Below are positions 44,571 through 53,807 of a DNA stretch of 64,000 nucleotides, piece by piece; position 1 is the first letter of the stretch; the number at the start of each line of letters is the position of its first letter. The notes beneath the pieces were generated by a model. The model had not been told where the DNA came from. It made no database searches and saw only the letters and a list, made by a program, of their open reading frames with translations. The stretch spans positions 3,379,001-3,443,000 of the forward strand of contig NZ_CP113061.1 in assembly GCF_026625745.1 (NCBI RefSeq). Direction: 5' to 3'. Both the position numbers and the translations under genes were made by a program. Origin of the DNA: Asticcacaulis sp. SL142. GTDB taxonomy: Bacteria > Pseudomonadota > Alphaproteobacteria > Caulobacterales > Caulobacteraceae.

Positions 44571-44586
44571 GTTGTATACAATATAC
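44571..44586 (-). promoter_or_regulatory. operator-like motif before GH127 (site a)
   Basis: TTGTATACAATATAC, with a perfect TTGTATACAA palindrome at 44572-44581, lies 24 bases before the GH127 start. It fits the YGTATA-N3-TAT motif shared by six other sites in the right part of the window. The palindrome type is one bound by GntR/FCD regulators. Confidence 0.6.
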
Positions 44587-44851
44587 AGATATATGCAAGG
44601 CTTTACGCAGACAAATAGGTAGAGGTTTGCCTACATTTTGCCGAAATCCAGACTACGGGCTGGTCGTGGCTATAGTGGCGGCCATTTTCGTATTTTGTAT
44701 ATCTTATCCCTTATGGGGCGGCTCTATGTGGAAAATACACAGCTATAACAGGTGGTTGTTGGTTTGCGGCGCAGCATATCACAGGTGAAAATGGCGTGAC
44801 AAAACCGCAACACTATTTGTCCGGTTAATAAAATCGTCACGAAAACGCCGG

Positions 44852-44875
44852 TATATCGTATAAAATATTTTGACG
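44852..44875 (+). promoter_or_regulatory. operator-like motif and -35 box before the TonB receptor (site b)
   Basis: TATATCGTATAAAATATTT is followed at once by TTGACG (44870-44875), a -35 hexamer. The core is identical to the site before the LecA-like gene. The 385-base gap 44548-44932 between GH127 and the receptor is therefore a divergent control region with a site at each end; a weaker TTGTATATCTTAT lies near its middle (44695). Confidence 0.65.
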
Positions 44876-44932
44876 TTCTCGTTTTTTCATGGCCTTTTAC
44901 CCTTCAGGCGACATTCGCTTAAAGGGAAAATT

Positions 44933-47668
44933 ATGATGCACACGAACAGAAGCGCCAGGCGGTGGGTACTGGCGGCCACTGGGTTGATTGCCGCAGTTAT
45001 CAGCGCGCCCGCGATTGCTCAAGAAGTTACACCTACGACCGGCGCTGCCGCCGACGCGGCGGCGACCGAGGAACTCGAAACCGTCGTTGTTAAAGGCCTG
45101 CGCAAGAGCCTTCAGTCCGCCGTCAACAAAAAGCGCCGCGCCGCGCAAATCGTTGACGCCATCGACGCCGAAGACGTGGGTAAGCTGCCTGATAACAACG
45201 TGACCGAAGCGATCGCGCGCATCACGGGCGTGCAGATTACGCGTGAGCGTGGCGAAGGCGGCAGCGTTGCCATTCGCGGCATGACGGACATTCAAACGAC
45301 GGTTAACGGAAATTCCACCAATACCGGCACGGGACGTAGCGCATCTTTGAACGATATCCCGGCTGAATTGCTCAAGTCAGTTCAGGTCTACAAAACGCGA
45401 AGCGCTGATCAGGTCGAAGGCGGTATCGCCGGGACCGTGAACGTAGATCTGCGTCGTCCGCTGGACCTGCCCATGGGCTTAACGGCCGCAGGCAGTGTTC
45501 GCCGCGTTTACAGCAATGTCGGCGATACCGAAAGCCCTTACTACAGTGCCTTGGTGGCGAACCGTTGGTTGACCGATGCGGGCGAATTAGGCTTCCTGCT
45601 CAATCTTTCGTACCAGAAGAACAACTACGGTGAGCAGTACATCGAAAGCGAAACCCCTCGCCCGTTCTGGGGGGACCAGCTAGCCAGTCTTCCGGCTGAT
45701 CAGAAGGGTGTCGTTGGTGTTTACAAGGCCCGTTACGGCGTTGAGCGTGGCTATGTTGAGCGCCCGTCATATAACGCGGCCTTGCAGTGGAAGGTGAATG
45801 ACCAGTTGAGCTTCCTGCTGGAAGCTTCTGGTTTTGATGCTGAAGAACATCGTCAGATGGACGTTCTAGAAGCCCGCCTTAAGGATTCCAATGCGGTTCT
45901 TTCTGATGTTGTGCTTATGCCTGACGGGCGTACGCTTAAGTCGGCGACCTTTACCGGCACAAACTTGCCGATTGGCCCGTGGGCTAATGACTCGGCGATT
46001 GATACAAAAAATACGCGTATCAATTTTGAAACCCGTTGGACCAATGGCCGCTTGACCTTTGATGCCAGCGTCTATCGTGATGAAAACCGCCTTGATCTGG
46101 AATGGTATAGACAGACTATTCGCTTCAACAATGCCACATCCTTCAAGATAGATATGGACTCCCCTAAGTCGGTGGATAGTGCGCCTTATGTCGAATATGT
46201 CGGCATTGGTCTCGACAATGTTGATAACTATTATCTTCGCGAAATCGAAAACGGCAAAAGCTTTGAAGAAAGCGAAGAAATCGTCTGGCAAGCGAATGTC
46301 AACTATCGCATAAGTGAGGATAAGTTCTTCCGTGCTGTGCAGTTTGGTGCGCGCTACAGTGATCGTGACGCTGCTCGCGCCTATGGTTACAGATACGCGG
46401 GCTTCGAGGGGGCTAAGGCCGTTAAGCTTCTCGATTTCCCTGGTTCTGAAAATTACGATGCTGTTTCCATTGAGGTTCCCGGCTTCGATTCTCCGACATG
46501 GTATCGCTTAAATCTCAACAGCATCATCAGCAATTTTGATGCTATCCGAACCTATGCTTCCGATCCAACCAAATGGTCTTATTCCGGTGGCTCCGGCGGT
46601 TGGGGAGATAAGGTCGTTACGACTGAAAATGGCTTCAGCTCGTTTATATCGACTGAGCAGGTGACATCGCTTTACGGTCGCCTTGACTACGGATTTAATC
46701 TGGGTCAATTCCCCGTTGATGGTAATGCCGGTGTTCGTGTCGCCCGTACTGAAGGGGCGAGTACAACCCGGGCTAACCCAACCGCTGATCCGGTAACGGC
46801 ACCTATCGAGTATATGGATGTATTGCCCAGTGCAAGTGCCGCTATTCACTTCACACCGAAGCTGCAACTTCGTCTTGCCTACACTGAAAACATTCAGCGT
46901 CCCGGATTTGGTGAGGCTACGTCATGGGCATCACTGAGCGATGGCTGCCGGTGTGGTTGGGGTGGTAACCCTGATTTGCAGCCTAACCGTGAAACCAGCT
47001 ATGATGCGTCACTTGAATATTACTTCGGCCGTGGCGGGATTGTATCGTTCGCGACTTATCTGAAAGAGCCGGACGGCTTTATCACATGGGTACGTGAAAC
47101 CGGGCCTGACGGTCTGGGGGTTGAGGTTCCGGGATACTCCGGCCTTTGGATACTTGATCGCCCTGTCAATGCGGGCCCCGGTAAGTTCCAGGGATATGAA
47201 TTCGCGGCTCAAGGTTTCTTTGAATTCCTGCCGGATTTCTGGTCAAATTTTGGCGCTCAATTTAATGCCACCTATAACCAGAAGGCTGAAATCAAGTATC
47301 CATACCTTGATGATAATGGTCTGGGCGACTACAATGCGGTGGGTAACTCTAAGTATACCTATAACCTGTCTCTATATTACGATACGCCTCAGTTGAGTGC
47401 TCGGGTGGCTTATAACTATCGTGATCGTTATCGTGACAGCGCTGTGCTTGATTACGATCAAGGGGCTTACTCACTCTATGTTGAGCCAACCTCTCGTCTG
47501 GATGCTTCGCTTAACTGGACACCAATTAAGCAGCTTACGCTTAGCGTCGAGGGCACAAACCTGCTCGAAGACAACACCAAGCGCTATTGGGGCGAGGACA
47601 ACAAATCTCCGATGGGGTTGCGGGTTCAGGCGCGCTCCATTCAGGTTAGTGCGCGTTTCCGCTACTAA
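44933..47668 (+). CDS. TonB-dependent receptor, Xanthomonas/Caulobacter type
   Basis: 911 residues from ATG 44933 behind AAAGGG. Signal peptide (ARRWVLAATGLIAAVISAPAIAQ by its ends), then the plug: ETVVVKGLRKSLQSAVNKKR, IDAEDVGKLPDNNVTEAIAR and ITGVQITRERGEGG, the pattern of the large TonB receptors of these genera. The rest is a 22-strand outer-membrane barrel ending in QVSARFRY. Such receptors import oligosaccharides or other large ligands. GH127 is divergent and the halogenase is convergent, so its ligand is probably a plant glycan fragment. Confidence 0.92.
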   Translation: MMHTNRSARRWVLAATGLIAAVISAPAIAQEVTPTTGAAADAAATEELETVVVKGLRKSLQSAVNKKRRAAQIVDAIDAEDVGKLPDNNVTEAIARITGVQITRERGEGGSVAIRGMTDIQTTVNGNSTNTGTGRSASLNDIPAELLKSVQVYKTRSADQVEGGIAGTVNVDLRRPLDLPMGLTAAGSVRRVYSNVGDTESPYYSALVANRWLTDAGELGFLLNLSYQKNNYGEQYIESETPRPFWGDQLASLPADQKGVVGVYKARYGVERGYVERPSYNAALQWKVNDQLSFLLEASGFDAEEHRQMDVLEARLKDSNAVLSDVVLMPDGRTLKSATFTGTNLPIGPWANDSAIDTKNTRINFETRWTNGRLTFDASVYRDENRLDLEWYRQTIRFNNATSFKIDMDSPKSVDSAPYVEYVGIGLDNVDNYYLREIENGKSFEESEEIVWQANVNYRISEDKFFRAVQFGARYSDRDAARAYGYRYAGFEGAKAVKLLDFPGSENYDAVSIEVPGFDSPTWYRLNLNSIISNFDAIRTYASDPTKWSYSGGSGGWGDKVVTTENGFSSFISTEQVTSLYGRLDYGFNLGQFPVDGNAGVRVARTEGASTTRANPTADPVTAPIEYMDVLPSASAAIHFTPKLQLRLAYTENIQRPGFGEATSWASLSDGCRCGWGGNPDLQPNRETSYDASLEYYFGRGGIVSFATYLKEPDGFITWVRETGPDGLGVEVPGYSGLWILDRPVNAGPGKFQGYEFAAQGFFEFLPDFWSNFGAQFNATYNQKAEIKYPYLDDNGLGDYNAVGNSKYTYNLSLYYDTPQLSARVAYNYRDRYRDSAVLDYDQGAYSLYVEPTSRLDASLNWTPIKQLTLSVEGTNLLEDNTKRYWGEDNKSPMGLRVQARSIQVSARFRY

Positions 47669-47691
47669 TCGAACTGTGATTACCTAAACGA

Positions 47692-47720
47692 ACAGCCCGC
47701 CGGAAACGGCGGGCTGTTTT
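47692..47720 (+). terminator. intrinsic terminator of the TonB receptor gene
   Basis: ACAGCCCGCCG (47692-47702), GAAA tetraloop, CGGCGGGCTGT (47707-47717), then TTT GTTTTG. Eleven perfect pairs, 24 bases after the stop. Confidence 0.88.
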
Positions 47721-47742
47721 GTTTTGTGTGTTTGCAGACACT

Positions 47743-47769
47743 AAAAAACTGCCAGACAGGCTGGCGGTT
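47743..47769 (-). terminator. intrinsic terminator of the halogenase gene
   Basis: On the minus strand AACCGCCAG-CCTGT-CTGGCAGTT followed by TTTT, one mismatch in the stem, 19 bases after the halogenase stop. Back to back with the receptor terminator. Confidence 0.75.
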
Positions 47770-47787
47770 TCCAAAGGTTATGGGGCC

Positions 47788-49299
47788 TTAGACCGCGACC
47801 AGTTGCGGGGAGGGGCAGGCCTTAGCCAGATAGGTTTCGTGCGGCGGCATCATGTCGGCTAAGCCCGCACTGCCTTCGCGGATACGCTGCATCCGCCAGC
47901 GGAATTCATCGTCCGGCATAATATCTGCGGCGGGGTTGTAGGATTTTGGGACCATGCCCTGACCGGCCAGAACGGCGAACCAACTGGCGTCCTTGAACAG
48001 TTCGGTGGGCGCAACCAGTGACTGATTATGTTCGGCAAAGGACTCCAGCCGGAATTTCAGGCTGTCGGGGATATCCATGTGCTTGCAGTAGGCCCAGAAC
48101 GGCGTGTCTTCGCGTTCGGTCACCTTATAGTGAGCAATCAGGAAGTCCTTGACGTTATCATAGGCCGCCAACATGTCGCGGTTAAAGCAGGTCCGCTGAA
48201 CGTCCGTGATCCGCTCTTTGGGGAAATATTTCAACAGCTTGGTAATCGCGTCCTGCACCAGCCAAATCGAGGTCGATTCCAGCGGCTCAAGGAACCCCGA
48301 CGCCAAGCCCATGGCGATGACGTTTTTATTCCACATCTGCTTACGGTGGCCGGTGACAAATCGGATAACGCGCGGCTCGGCCTGAGCCTTGCCGTCCAGT
48401 CGTTGCAGGATCAGGTCGCTGGCCTTGTCCTCGCTCATATAAGCGTCGCAAAACACATAACCATTGCCGGTGCGATGCTGTAGCGGGATGCGCCACTGCC
48501 AGCCAGCTTCCTGCGCGGTCGAAGTGGTGTAAGGCGTGGCGGGCCCGACCTTATCGCACGGCACAGCGACGGCGCGGTTGCATGGCAGCCATTTTGACCA
48601 GTCCTCATAACCACTGTTGAGCGTTTGTTCGATTAGCAGACCCCGGAAACCGGAGCAGTCGATAAACAGGTCGCCGGTGATCACCTGACCATTGGCTAAG
48701 GTCACCGCGGTGATATCGCCGGTTTCGGGGTGTTGCGCGATCTTGGTGATCGTCCCTTCCTGACGCACGACGCCGTTTTTCTCGCAGTATCCGCGCAAGA
48801 ATTTGGCGTATAATGAGGCATCGAAATGGAAGGCGTAGTTGACCTTCGGCGCCTGCGGGTTTATCTCGGCCATGCGTCCAAAGCGGCCTTTGCGGGCGGC
48901 CAGGGTCTGCGGGTTGAACAGGCCGAAATCGCCTGAGCCGCCGGCCTTATGGTAGCGCATCCAGAAGTGATTGAAGTTCAAACCGCCCATATCGACGCCG
49001 TAAACGCCGAACGGGTGGAAGTAGGAACTGCCGGGTTTTGACCAATTATCAAAGCGGATGCCGAGCTTAAACGTGCCATTGACCGCCTTCATGAAGTCGT
49101 TTTCATCGATCCCCAGCAGGGTGTTAAATTCCTGAATGGTAGGTATCGTCGCTTCGCCGACGCCGACCGTGCCGATTTCATCGGATTCAATGAGCGTGAT
49201 CTGATAATTGCGTGTGCCCATGACGCGCGACAGGGCAGCCGCGGCCATCCATCCCGCGGTACCGCCGCCGACAATTACCAGCTTGCGAATATGGCTCAT
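47788..49299 (-). CDS. flavin-dependent tryptophan halogenase homologue
   Basis: 503 residues from ATG 49297-49299; a GTG four codons earlier is possible. FAD-binding GGGTAGW at 11-17, the halogenase motif WxWxIP as GWQWRIPL, and Lys78 in FKLGIRFDNW at the place of the catalytic lysine (Lys79 in PrnA). Later GLASGFLEPLESTSIWLVQ is also typical. Known relatives put chlorine or bromine on tryptophan or indole using reduced FAD. Homologues beside TonB receptors in Caulobacterales and Xanthomonads have mostly unknown natural substrates. No flavin reductase lies nearby. Confidence 0.88.
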   Translation of the reverse strand: MSHIRKLVIVGGGTAGWMAAAALSRVMGTRNYQITLIESDEIGTVGVGEATIPTIQEFNTLLGIDENDFMKAVNGTFKLGIRFDNWSKPGSSYFHPFGVYGVDMGGLNFNHFWMRYHKAGGSGDFGLFNPQTLAARKGRFGRMAEINPQAPKVNYAFHFDASLYAKFLRGYCEKNGVVRQEGTITKIAQHPETGDITAVTLANGQVITGDLFIDCSGFRGLLIEQTLNSGYEDWSKWLPCNRAVAVPCDKVGPATPYTTSTAQEAGWQWRIPLQHRTGNGYVFCDAYMSEDKASDLILQRLDGKAQAEPRVIRFVTGHRKQMWNKNVIAMGLASGFLEPLESTSIWLVQDAITKLLKYFPKERITDVQRTCFNRDMLAAYDNVKDFLIAHYKVTEREDTPFWAYCKHMDIPDSLKFRLESFAEHNQSLVAPTELFKDASWFAVLAGQGMVPKSYNPAADIMPDDEFRWRMQRIREGSAGLADMMPPHETYLAKACPSPQLVAV

Positions 49300-49346
49300 T
49301 ATATCACCCACTTTTTGGCCCTATGTTTATGACCCTAGATCTGCGC

Positions 49347-49358
49347 TGACAATTGTCA
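49347..49358. promoter_or_regulatory. palindrome in the halogenase/LecA-like divergent promoter
   Basis: TGACAATTGTCA is a perfect 12-base palindrome, with a TTGACA -35-like hexamer on the minus strand overlapping it. It sits 48 bases before the halogenase start and could be its operator or promoter. Confidence 0.4.
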
Positions 49359-49367
49359 ATAGCGTGG

Positions 49368-49390
49368 TATATCGTATAAAATATTTGACT
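49368..49390 (+). promoter_or_regulatory. operator-like motif and -35 box before the LecA-like gene (site c)
   Basis: TATATCGTATAAAATATTT (49369-49387 region) runs into TTGACT (49385-49390); CAATAT about 17 bases later can serve as -10. The core is identical over 19 bases to site b before the TonB receptor, strong evidence that one regulator serves both. Confidence 0.65.
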
Positions 49391-49451
49391 GTTCCGCAAA
49401 ACTACTCAATATGTCTGACAATAGTTTTGGCTGGTATCGAGGGGAGCCGAT

Positions 49452-50000
49452 ATGTCGGTTAAGGTCACTGCGGTCATAATCGCCGCGTTTTCAATTATGG
49501 CGGGGGCGGCATTTGCGGAGACTGTGACGGTCAAGGTGCCGGGCACGACCATGCCGTGGAGTCTCAAGGCCAACAAGAATATTCCGTTTGGCCGCAATGA
49601 TGGCACCAAGCCCATCGAGGTCAAGGGCGGCGATATCGTTGCCGGTAAAGAGCTGATGATTACCGCAACCGGCGCGACCTCGACCATTCCGGGCGGACCG
49701 ACCTTTGGGCCGGCGGGGCAGGAGTCGTTCATAGCCACCGATCAGGTCGGCGGGTCGGGCTCGATCTTTCCGGCGCGGTTTATCGACCCGGCCATGTATC
49801 CGGTGCATCTCAACGAACTGATTGGCGTGTTTGTCGACGATAAGGGCGCCCTGGTCGCCCGTCCGTTTGCGGTCGGCGACGCGTTTCAGGTCATCGTGCC
49901 GCCAAATGCCAAAAAGCTTCAGTTCGGTCTCAATGACGATATCTTCGCCGACAATGCCGGTGAATTGACGGTTGTGGTCAGCGCCGTCGCGGCGCAATAA
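49452..50000 (+). CDS. secreted LecA (PA-IL)-like protein
   Basis: 182 residues with a clear signal (MSVKVTAVIIAAFSIMAGAAFA). The mature part has the outline of a PA-IL-type galactose-binding lectin: an early VKGGDIVAGKELMITATG strand pair, a central GPTFGPAGQ segment, a middle ELIGVFVD strand and the end LQFGLNDDIFADNAGELTVVV, which resembles the calcium and sugar loop of LecA (NDVPGTYGNNSG). It may hold sugars at the cell surface or in the periplasm. The S9 peptidase gene starts 12 bases later, so they form an operon. Confidence 0.6.
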   Translation: MSVKVTAVIIAAFSIMAGAAFAETVTVKVPGTTMPWSLKANKNIPFGRNDGTKPIEVKGGDIVAGKELMITATGATSTIPGGPTFGPAGQESFIATDQVGGSGSIFPARFIDPAMYPVHLNELIGVFVDDKGALVARPFAVGDAFQVIVPPNAKKLQFGLNDDIFADNAGELTVVVSAVAAQ

Positions 50001-50012
50001 TTCTTCTTTTCA

Positions 50013-52316
50013 ATGAGTATGTTCGTGACATTCAAATCCTCCCTTCTGGCCTCATCGGTCATGGCCGCCGCGCTTATGGCTACCTGTCTTATGACGACAC
50101 CGCTGGCTTATGCGCAGGCCCCCACGCCAGCCACGCAACGCGCAGACCGTTTCAAGGCGGCGGACGCCTATATGTACGCCAACTTGTCGGCGCTGGTAAC
50201 CGATCTGAATATGCCAGCGTCGTTTACGGGCGGCGGCAACGGCGTGATCTATCGCAAGGGCCCAAAAGGGCAGGGCCGGCTCATCCTGGCCGATCCGGCC
50301 AAGGGTACGCAGACCGAACTGACGACCGAGGCGGCGCTCACGCCCAAGCTCAAAGCCGCGGGCCTCAAGGCGGACGGCGTCATCGATGTCCGCCCGCTGG
50401 ATTATGACGCGGATAAAAATGTGCTTAAGCTGTCGGCGGGTGGCCGCGAGTGGAGCTATGAGATCGCGACCGGAAACCTTACGGCCAATGCGCCGTTCGT
50501 TATGCCGGATGGGGCGGTGTCACCTGACGGCAAGTATAAGGTCATTGGGCGTGACTGTAACCTCTATCTGGTTGAGGTCGCCACCAATCGCGAAACGCCG
50601 CTGACCTTTGATGGTGGGTATGATCAGCGTTACGGCCAGAACTATCCGCAGTTTGGCGATATGGCCGATGCCAATTCCGAAACCCCGAAAATGCGCCTGA
50701 GCGTGCAGTGGTCGCCAGATTCGCAAAAGATACTGACCTACCGGCTGGATCGCAACGGGGCCTATATCTGGACCGGCGTGCAACAGGCGCCGCAGGGCAG
50801 CCATTTCCCGCGTTCGTTTGAGTATGTCTATCCGACCGCCGGGGCGCCCAATCTGCCGCTGGTCAAGCCGGTCCTGATCGACCTTAAGGGCAAGGCGACT
50901 TATCTGGACGTCCCCGCGACCGAACTGCTGTGGCCCGGCGATCCGGCGGTTTACTGGTCGGACGATAAGGTTATCTATGAGTGGTCAAAGCGCGGCTACG
51001 GCGAAATCGTGTTGTTTGAGGTCGATCCAGCCACGGCCAAGGGCGTGGTGCGGGTACGTGAAGCGCTCAAACCCATCGTGACCGTGACCTCCAGCGGTAT
51101 CCGCCACGCGCCGGAATGGGGCGGCAATTTCGTCATTTCCGAACGCAGCGGCTGGGCACAGTTATACTTCATCAAGACCGGCGAAAATCCTGATGGCGGC
51201 AAGGCTCTGACGAGCGGCGACTGGGAAGTCACCGGCATTGAACGGATCGACAAAGACGATGTGATCATCGCCGGTATCGGCCGCGAAAAGGGCGTCAACC
51301 CGTATGCATCGTCGCTGTACCGCGTCACCAAAGGCGGTAAGATCACCCACCTGACGCCGGAGCCGCTGGATCACAACACGACGATTTCACCGGATGGCAA
51401 GTGGATCATCGACCGCATGTCGTCACCGACCGATCCGACGCGTACCGTGCTGCGGGACGCCAGGGATGGCCGGATCGTGTCTGAGCTTGGGGTCGCCGAT
51501 ATATCGGCCTTGTTGGCCACCGGCTTTACCCCGCCGGAGCCGTTTGAGACCCTGGCCGATGACGGTAAGACCAAGCTGTACGGTATGATCCACCGCCCGA
51601 AGAATTTTGATCCGTCAAAGTCCTATCCGGTGATTGAAAACGTCTATACCGGGCCTACGACCCACCGTTTCACTGAGGATTACGCCGGCAATATCGTCAA
51701 TGGTCTGAACGCCATGGCGCAACTGGGGGCGATCGTGGTCACGGTTGACGGGCGCGGCACCTCCCAGCGCGGTAAGGCGTTCCGGTCGTCGGCCTATCAG
51801 AATCTGGGCGAAGTCGGCCTTGACGACCACATCTGGGTGCTTAAGGCCATGAAGGCGAAATATCCGTATTTTGACCTTGACCGTGTCGGCGTCTACGGCG
51901 GCTCGGCCGGGGGCTATGATACGGCGCGCTTTGTGTTGCGCCGGCCGGATTTCTATAAGGTCGGGGTGGCCTCATCGGGCAACCATGATCAGCGCATCGA
52001 TAAGGCCTGGTGGCCGGAAGTGACGATGGGCATTGCCGATGACGCGACCTGGGAAGCCAATTCCAATATTCCGGTCGCCAAAAACCTTAAGGGTAAGCTG
52101 ATGCTGATCCACGGCGACATTGATGACAATGTGCCGATTGCCGCGACCATGAAGCTGTCCAAGGCCCTGATTGATGCCGGTAAGGATCATGAACTGGTCA
52201 TCCTGCCCAACACCAAGCACAATGTCAGCCAGCCCTATTACTTCCAGAAAATGTTCGGGTTCTTTTACGATAACCTGATCGAACCCAGAGCCGACGACCC
52301 CATCGTTCAAAAATAA
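50013..52316 (+). CDS. exported S9 family (DPP4-like) serine peptidase
   Basis: 767 residues with a signal peptide ending AYA. The N-terminal two thirds form the DPP4-type propeller; the C-terminal alpha/beta hydrolase holds the triad Ser631 (GGSAGG), Asp704 (HGDIDDNVP) and His736 (NTKHNVSQP). DPP4-type enzymes remove dipeptides from N-termini, mostly after proline or alanine, in the periplasm. It is co-transcribed with the LecA-like gene and ends in a strong terminator. It could trim hydroxyproline-rich glycoproteins after GH127 removes arabinose; that is inference. Confidence 0.9.
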   Translation: MSMFVTFKSSLLASSVMAAALMATCLMTTPLAYAQAPTPATQRADRFKAADAYMYANLSALVTDLNMPASFTGGGNGVIYRKGPKGQGRLILADPAKGTQTELTTEAALTPKLKAAGLKADGVIDVRPLDYDADKNVLKLSAGGREWSYEIATGNLTANAPFVMPDGAVSPDGKYKVIGRDCNLYLVEVATNRETPLTFDGGYDQRYGQNYPQFGDMADANSETPKMRLSVQWSPDSQKILTYRLDRNGAYIWTGVQQAPQGSHFPRSFEYVYPTAGAPNLPLVKPVLIDLKGKATYLDVPATELLWPGDPAVYWSDDKVIYEWSKRGYGEIVLFEVDPATAKGVVRVREALKPIVTVTSSGIRHAPEWGGNFVISERSGWAQLYFIKTGENPDGGKALTSGDWEVTGIERIDKDDVIIAGIGREKGVNPYASSLYRVTKGGKITHLTPEPLDHNTTISPDGKWIIDRMSSPTDPTRTVLRDARDGRIVSELGVADISALLATGFTPPEPFETLADDGKTKLYGMIHRPKNFDPSKSYPVIENVYTGPTTHRFTEDYAGNIVNGLNAMAQLGAIVVTVDGRGTSQRGKAFRSSAYQNLGEVGLDDHIWVLKAMKAKYPYFDLDRVGVYGGSAGGYDTARFVLRRPDFYKVGVASSGNHDQRIDKAWWPEVTMGIADDATWEANSNIPVAKNLKGKLMLIHGDIDDNVPIAATMKLSKALIDAGKDHELVILPNTKHNVSQPYYFQKMFGFFYDNLIEPRADDPIVQK

Positions 52317-52317
52317 C

Positions 52318-52352
52318 AAAACCCCCTCCCGAAGCCTTCGGGAGGGGGTTTT
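52318..52352 (+). terminator. intrinsic terminator of the S9 peptidase gene
   Basis: AAAACCCCCTCCCGAA (52318-52333), loop GCC, TTCGGGAGGGGGTTTT (52337-52352): 16 perfect pairs, starting two bases after the stop. Confidence 0.9.
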
Positions 52353-52419
52353 AGTATCGGCTAACCGCAAAATTCAGATCGATGCGCACGGCTAACAAAA
52401 ATCTGGTGCGATAATTATT

Positions 52420-52456
52420 ACAATATATTGCGCAATATGTTGTATAAAAATATTGC
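52420..52456. promoter_or_regulatory. 24-base palindrome (MarR-type) plus site d before the S41 gene
   Basis: ACAATATATTGC (52420-52431) and GCAATATGTTGT (52432-52443) form a palindrome with 11 of 12 matching pairs, the size of a MarR operator. TTGTATAAAAATATT (52440-52454), which overlaps it, also fits the YGTATA motif. It ends about 30 bases before the S41 start, so the MarR protein of this operon is the first candidate to bind. Confidence 0.55.
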
Positions 52457-52475
52457 CACTCTGGAGAAGCACCAA

Positions 52476-53807
52476 ATGCGCGCTCGACTATCACGGGTTT
52501 CGATAATCCCGGTACTATCGTTTTTTTTAGCGACCGGCGCGTTTGCCGATAGTCCGGCCATCTCGCAGGACGAAAAGACAGCGATCGTCGCATCGCTTAA
52601 CAGCACCTTAAATGCGAACTATGCGTTTCCAGACATGGCCCAAAAAATTGCGCCAGCGCTTCAGAATCAACTGAAAATGGGAGCCTACGATTCAGCCGCC
52701 ACGAAGGATGAGTTTGCGCACAAGCTGACGGATGATCTCGTTAAACTCAGCGGTGACCTGCACTTCTTCGTAGGCGTCGATGCCAAGTGGGTAGCCGAAT
52801 ATCGGGCGACGGCTGACCCGGCGCTTAAGGCCAAAATACGTGCAGAAGAACGGGCCAGGCTTGAGGAAACCAATTTCGGATTTGACGAGGTTCGCCGTCT
52901 GGATGGTAATATCGGGTACATCCGGTTCAGCTATTTTGCCGATCCCGAACTTGCGTATGATACCGCCGCATCTGTGATGCGCTTCGTTGAGAACAGCGAT
53001 GCCATAATCATCGATCTTCGTTATAATAATGGCGGCCACCTTGAAATGGCACAATTTCTGGCAAGCTATTTCTTCCCCGCGGACAAAGACCAGCTTCTCT
53101 TCGACTATTATTACAATGAAGACGGCAAGCGGATCGAACGCGGGCAATGGGTGCTGCCGGGGCTGCCGGGGAAGCGTATGGTGGATAAGCCGGTCTATAT
53201 TCTGACGGGCTCCACCTCGTTCTCAGCGGCTGAATGGTTTTCTTACACGATGAAAAAGCTTGGGCGGGCGACCCTGATCGGGGAGCTGACCGCGGGCGGG
53301 GCGCATCCGGTTGCCAGTAAACCGGTCAATGACGATTTCTTTGTGCAGGTGCCGATCGGTCAGATACGCGATCCGGTAGATCATGGTGATTTTGAAGGCA
53401 TCGGGGTGAAGCCCGACATTGAAAGCCCCTCGATTCAAGCCCTTCCGTTCGCGCATAAGCTGGCGCTTGAAAATCTGTCGAGGGCCGATAGCGCTAGTCG
53501 AGAGGCATATGTCTGGCAGTTGCCGGTATTAATGGCAAAGATTCAGCGTCCCGATGTCGATACCGGCATGTTGCAAAAAGCCGTCGGGTCATACGACGGG
53601 CGCAAAATAGTTCTGGAGAACGGTACGCTATACTATATCTGGCGAGACCGTTTCCGCGTGGCGCTGGAGCCGATCGGTGGGAATGTGTTCGCGGTAGAAG
53701 GTGTGTCGGATTTCAGATATCGGTTAAATACGCAGCGCGGAAAAGTGACGTCGCTGGAGCGTGTGAACAAAGACGGCACCATTCAGGTCTATAAACGCCA
53801 TGACTGA
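52476..53807 (+). CDS. exported S41 family peptidase
   Basis: 443 residues from ATG 52476 with GGAGAAG upstream; an earlier ATG lies inside the palindrome. Signal peptide to about FADS. An N-terminal helical domain is followed by the S41 core: GNIGYIRFSYF, AIIIDLRYNNGGHLEMAQFL (by outline) and nucleophile Ser250 in TSFSAAEWFSY; no PDZ domain is evident, as in the retinoid-binding-protein-like branch. A C-terminal small beta domain follows. Its stop overlaps the MarR start by eight bases, so both are one operon. Confidence 0.85.
   Translation: MRARLSRVSIIPVLSFFLATGAFADSPAISQDEKTAIVASLNSTLNANYAFPDMAQKIAPALQNQLKMGAYDSAATKDEFAHKLTDDLVKLSGDLHFFVGVDAKWVAEYRATADPALKAKIRAEERARLEETNFGFDEVRRLDGNIGYIRFSYFADPELAYDTAASVMRFVENSDAIIIDLRYNNGGHLEMAQFLASYFFPADKDQLLFDYYYNEDGKRIERGQWVLPGLPGKRMVDKPVYILTGSTSFSAAEWFSYTMKKLGRATLIGELTAGGAHPVASKPVNDDFFVQVPIGQIRDPVDHGDFEGIGVKPDIESPSIQALPFAHKLALENLSRADSASREAYVWQLPVLMAKIQRPDVDTGMLQKAVGSYDGRKIVLENGTLYYIWRDRFRVALEPIGGNVFAVEGVSDFRYRLNTQRGKVTSLERVNKDGTIQVYKRHD

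Noticed and set aside
47788..49299. A halogenated natural-product cluster around the halogenase
   Set aside because: No synthetase, ligase, flavin reductase or tailoring genes are nearby; the surroundings are transport, peptidase and glycosidase genes.
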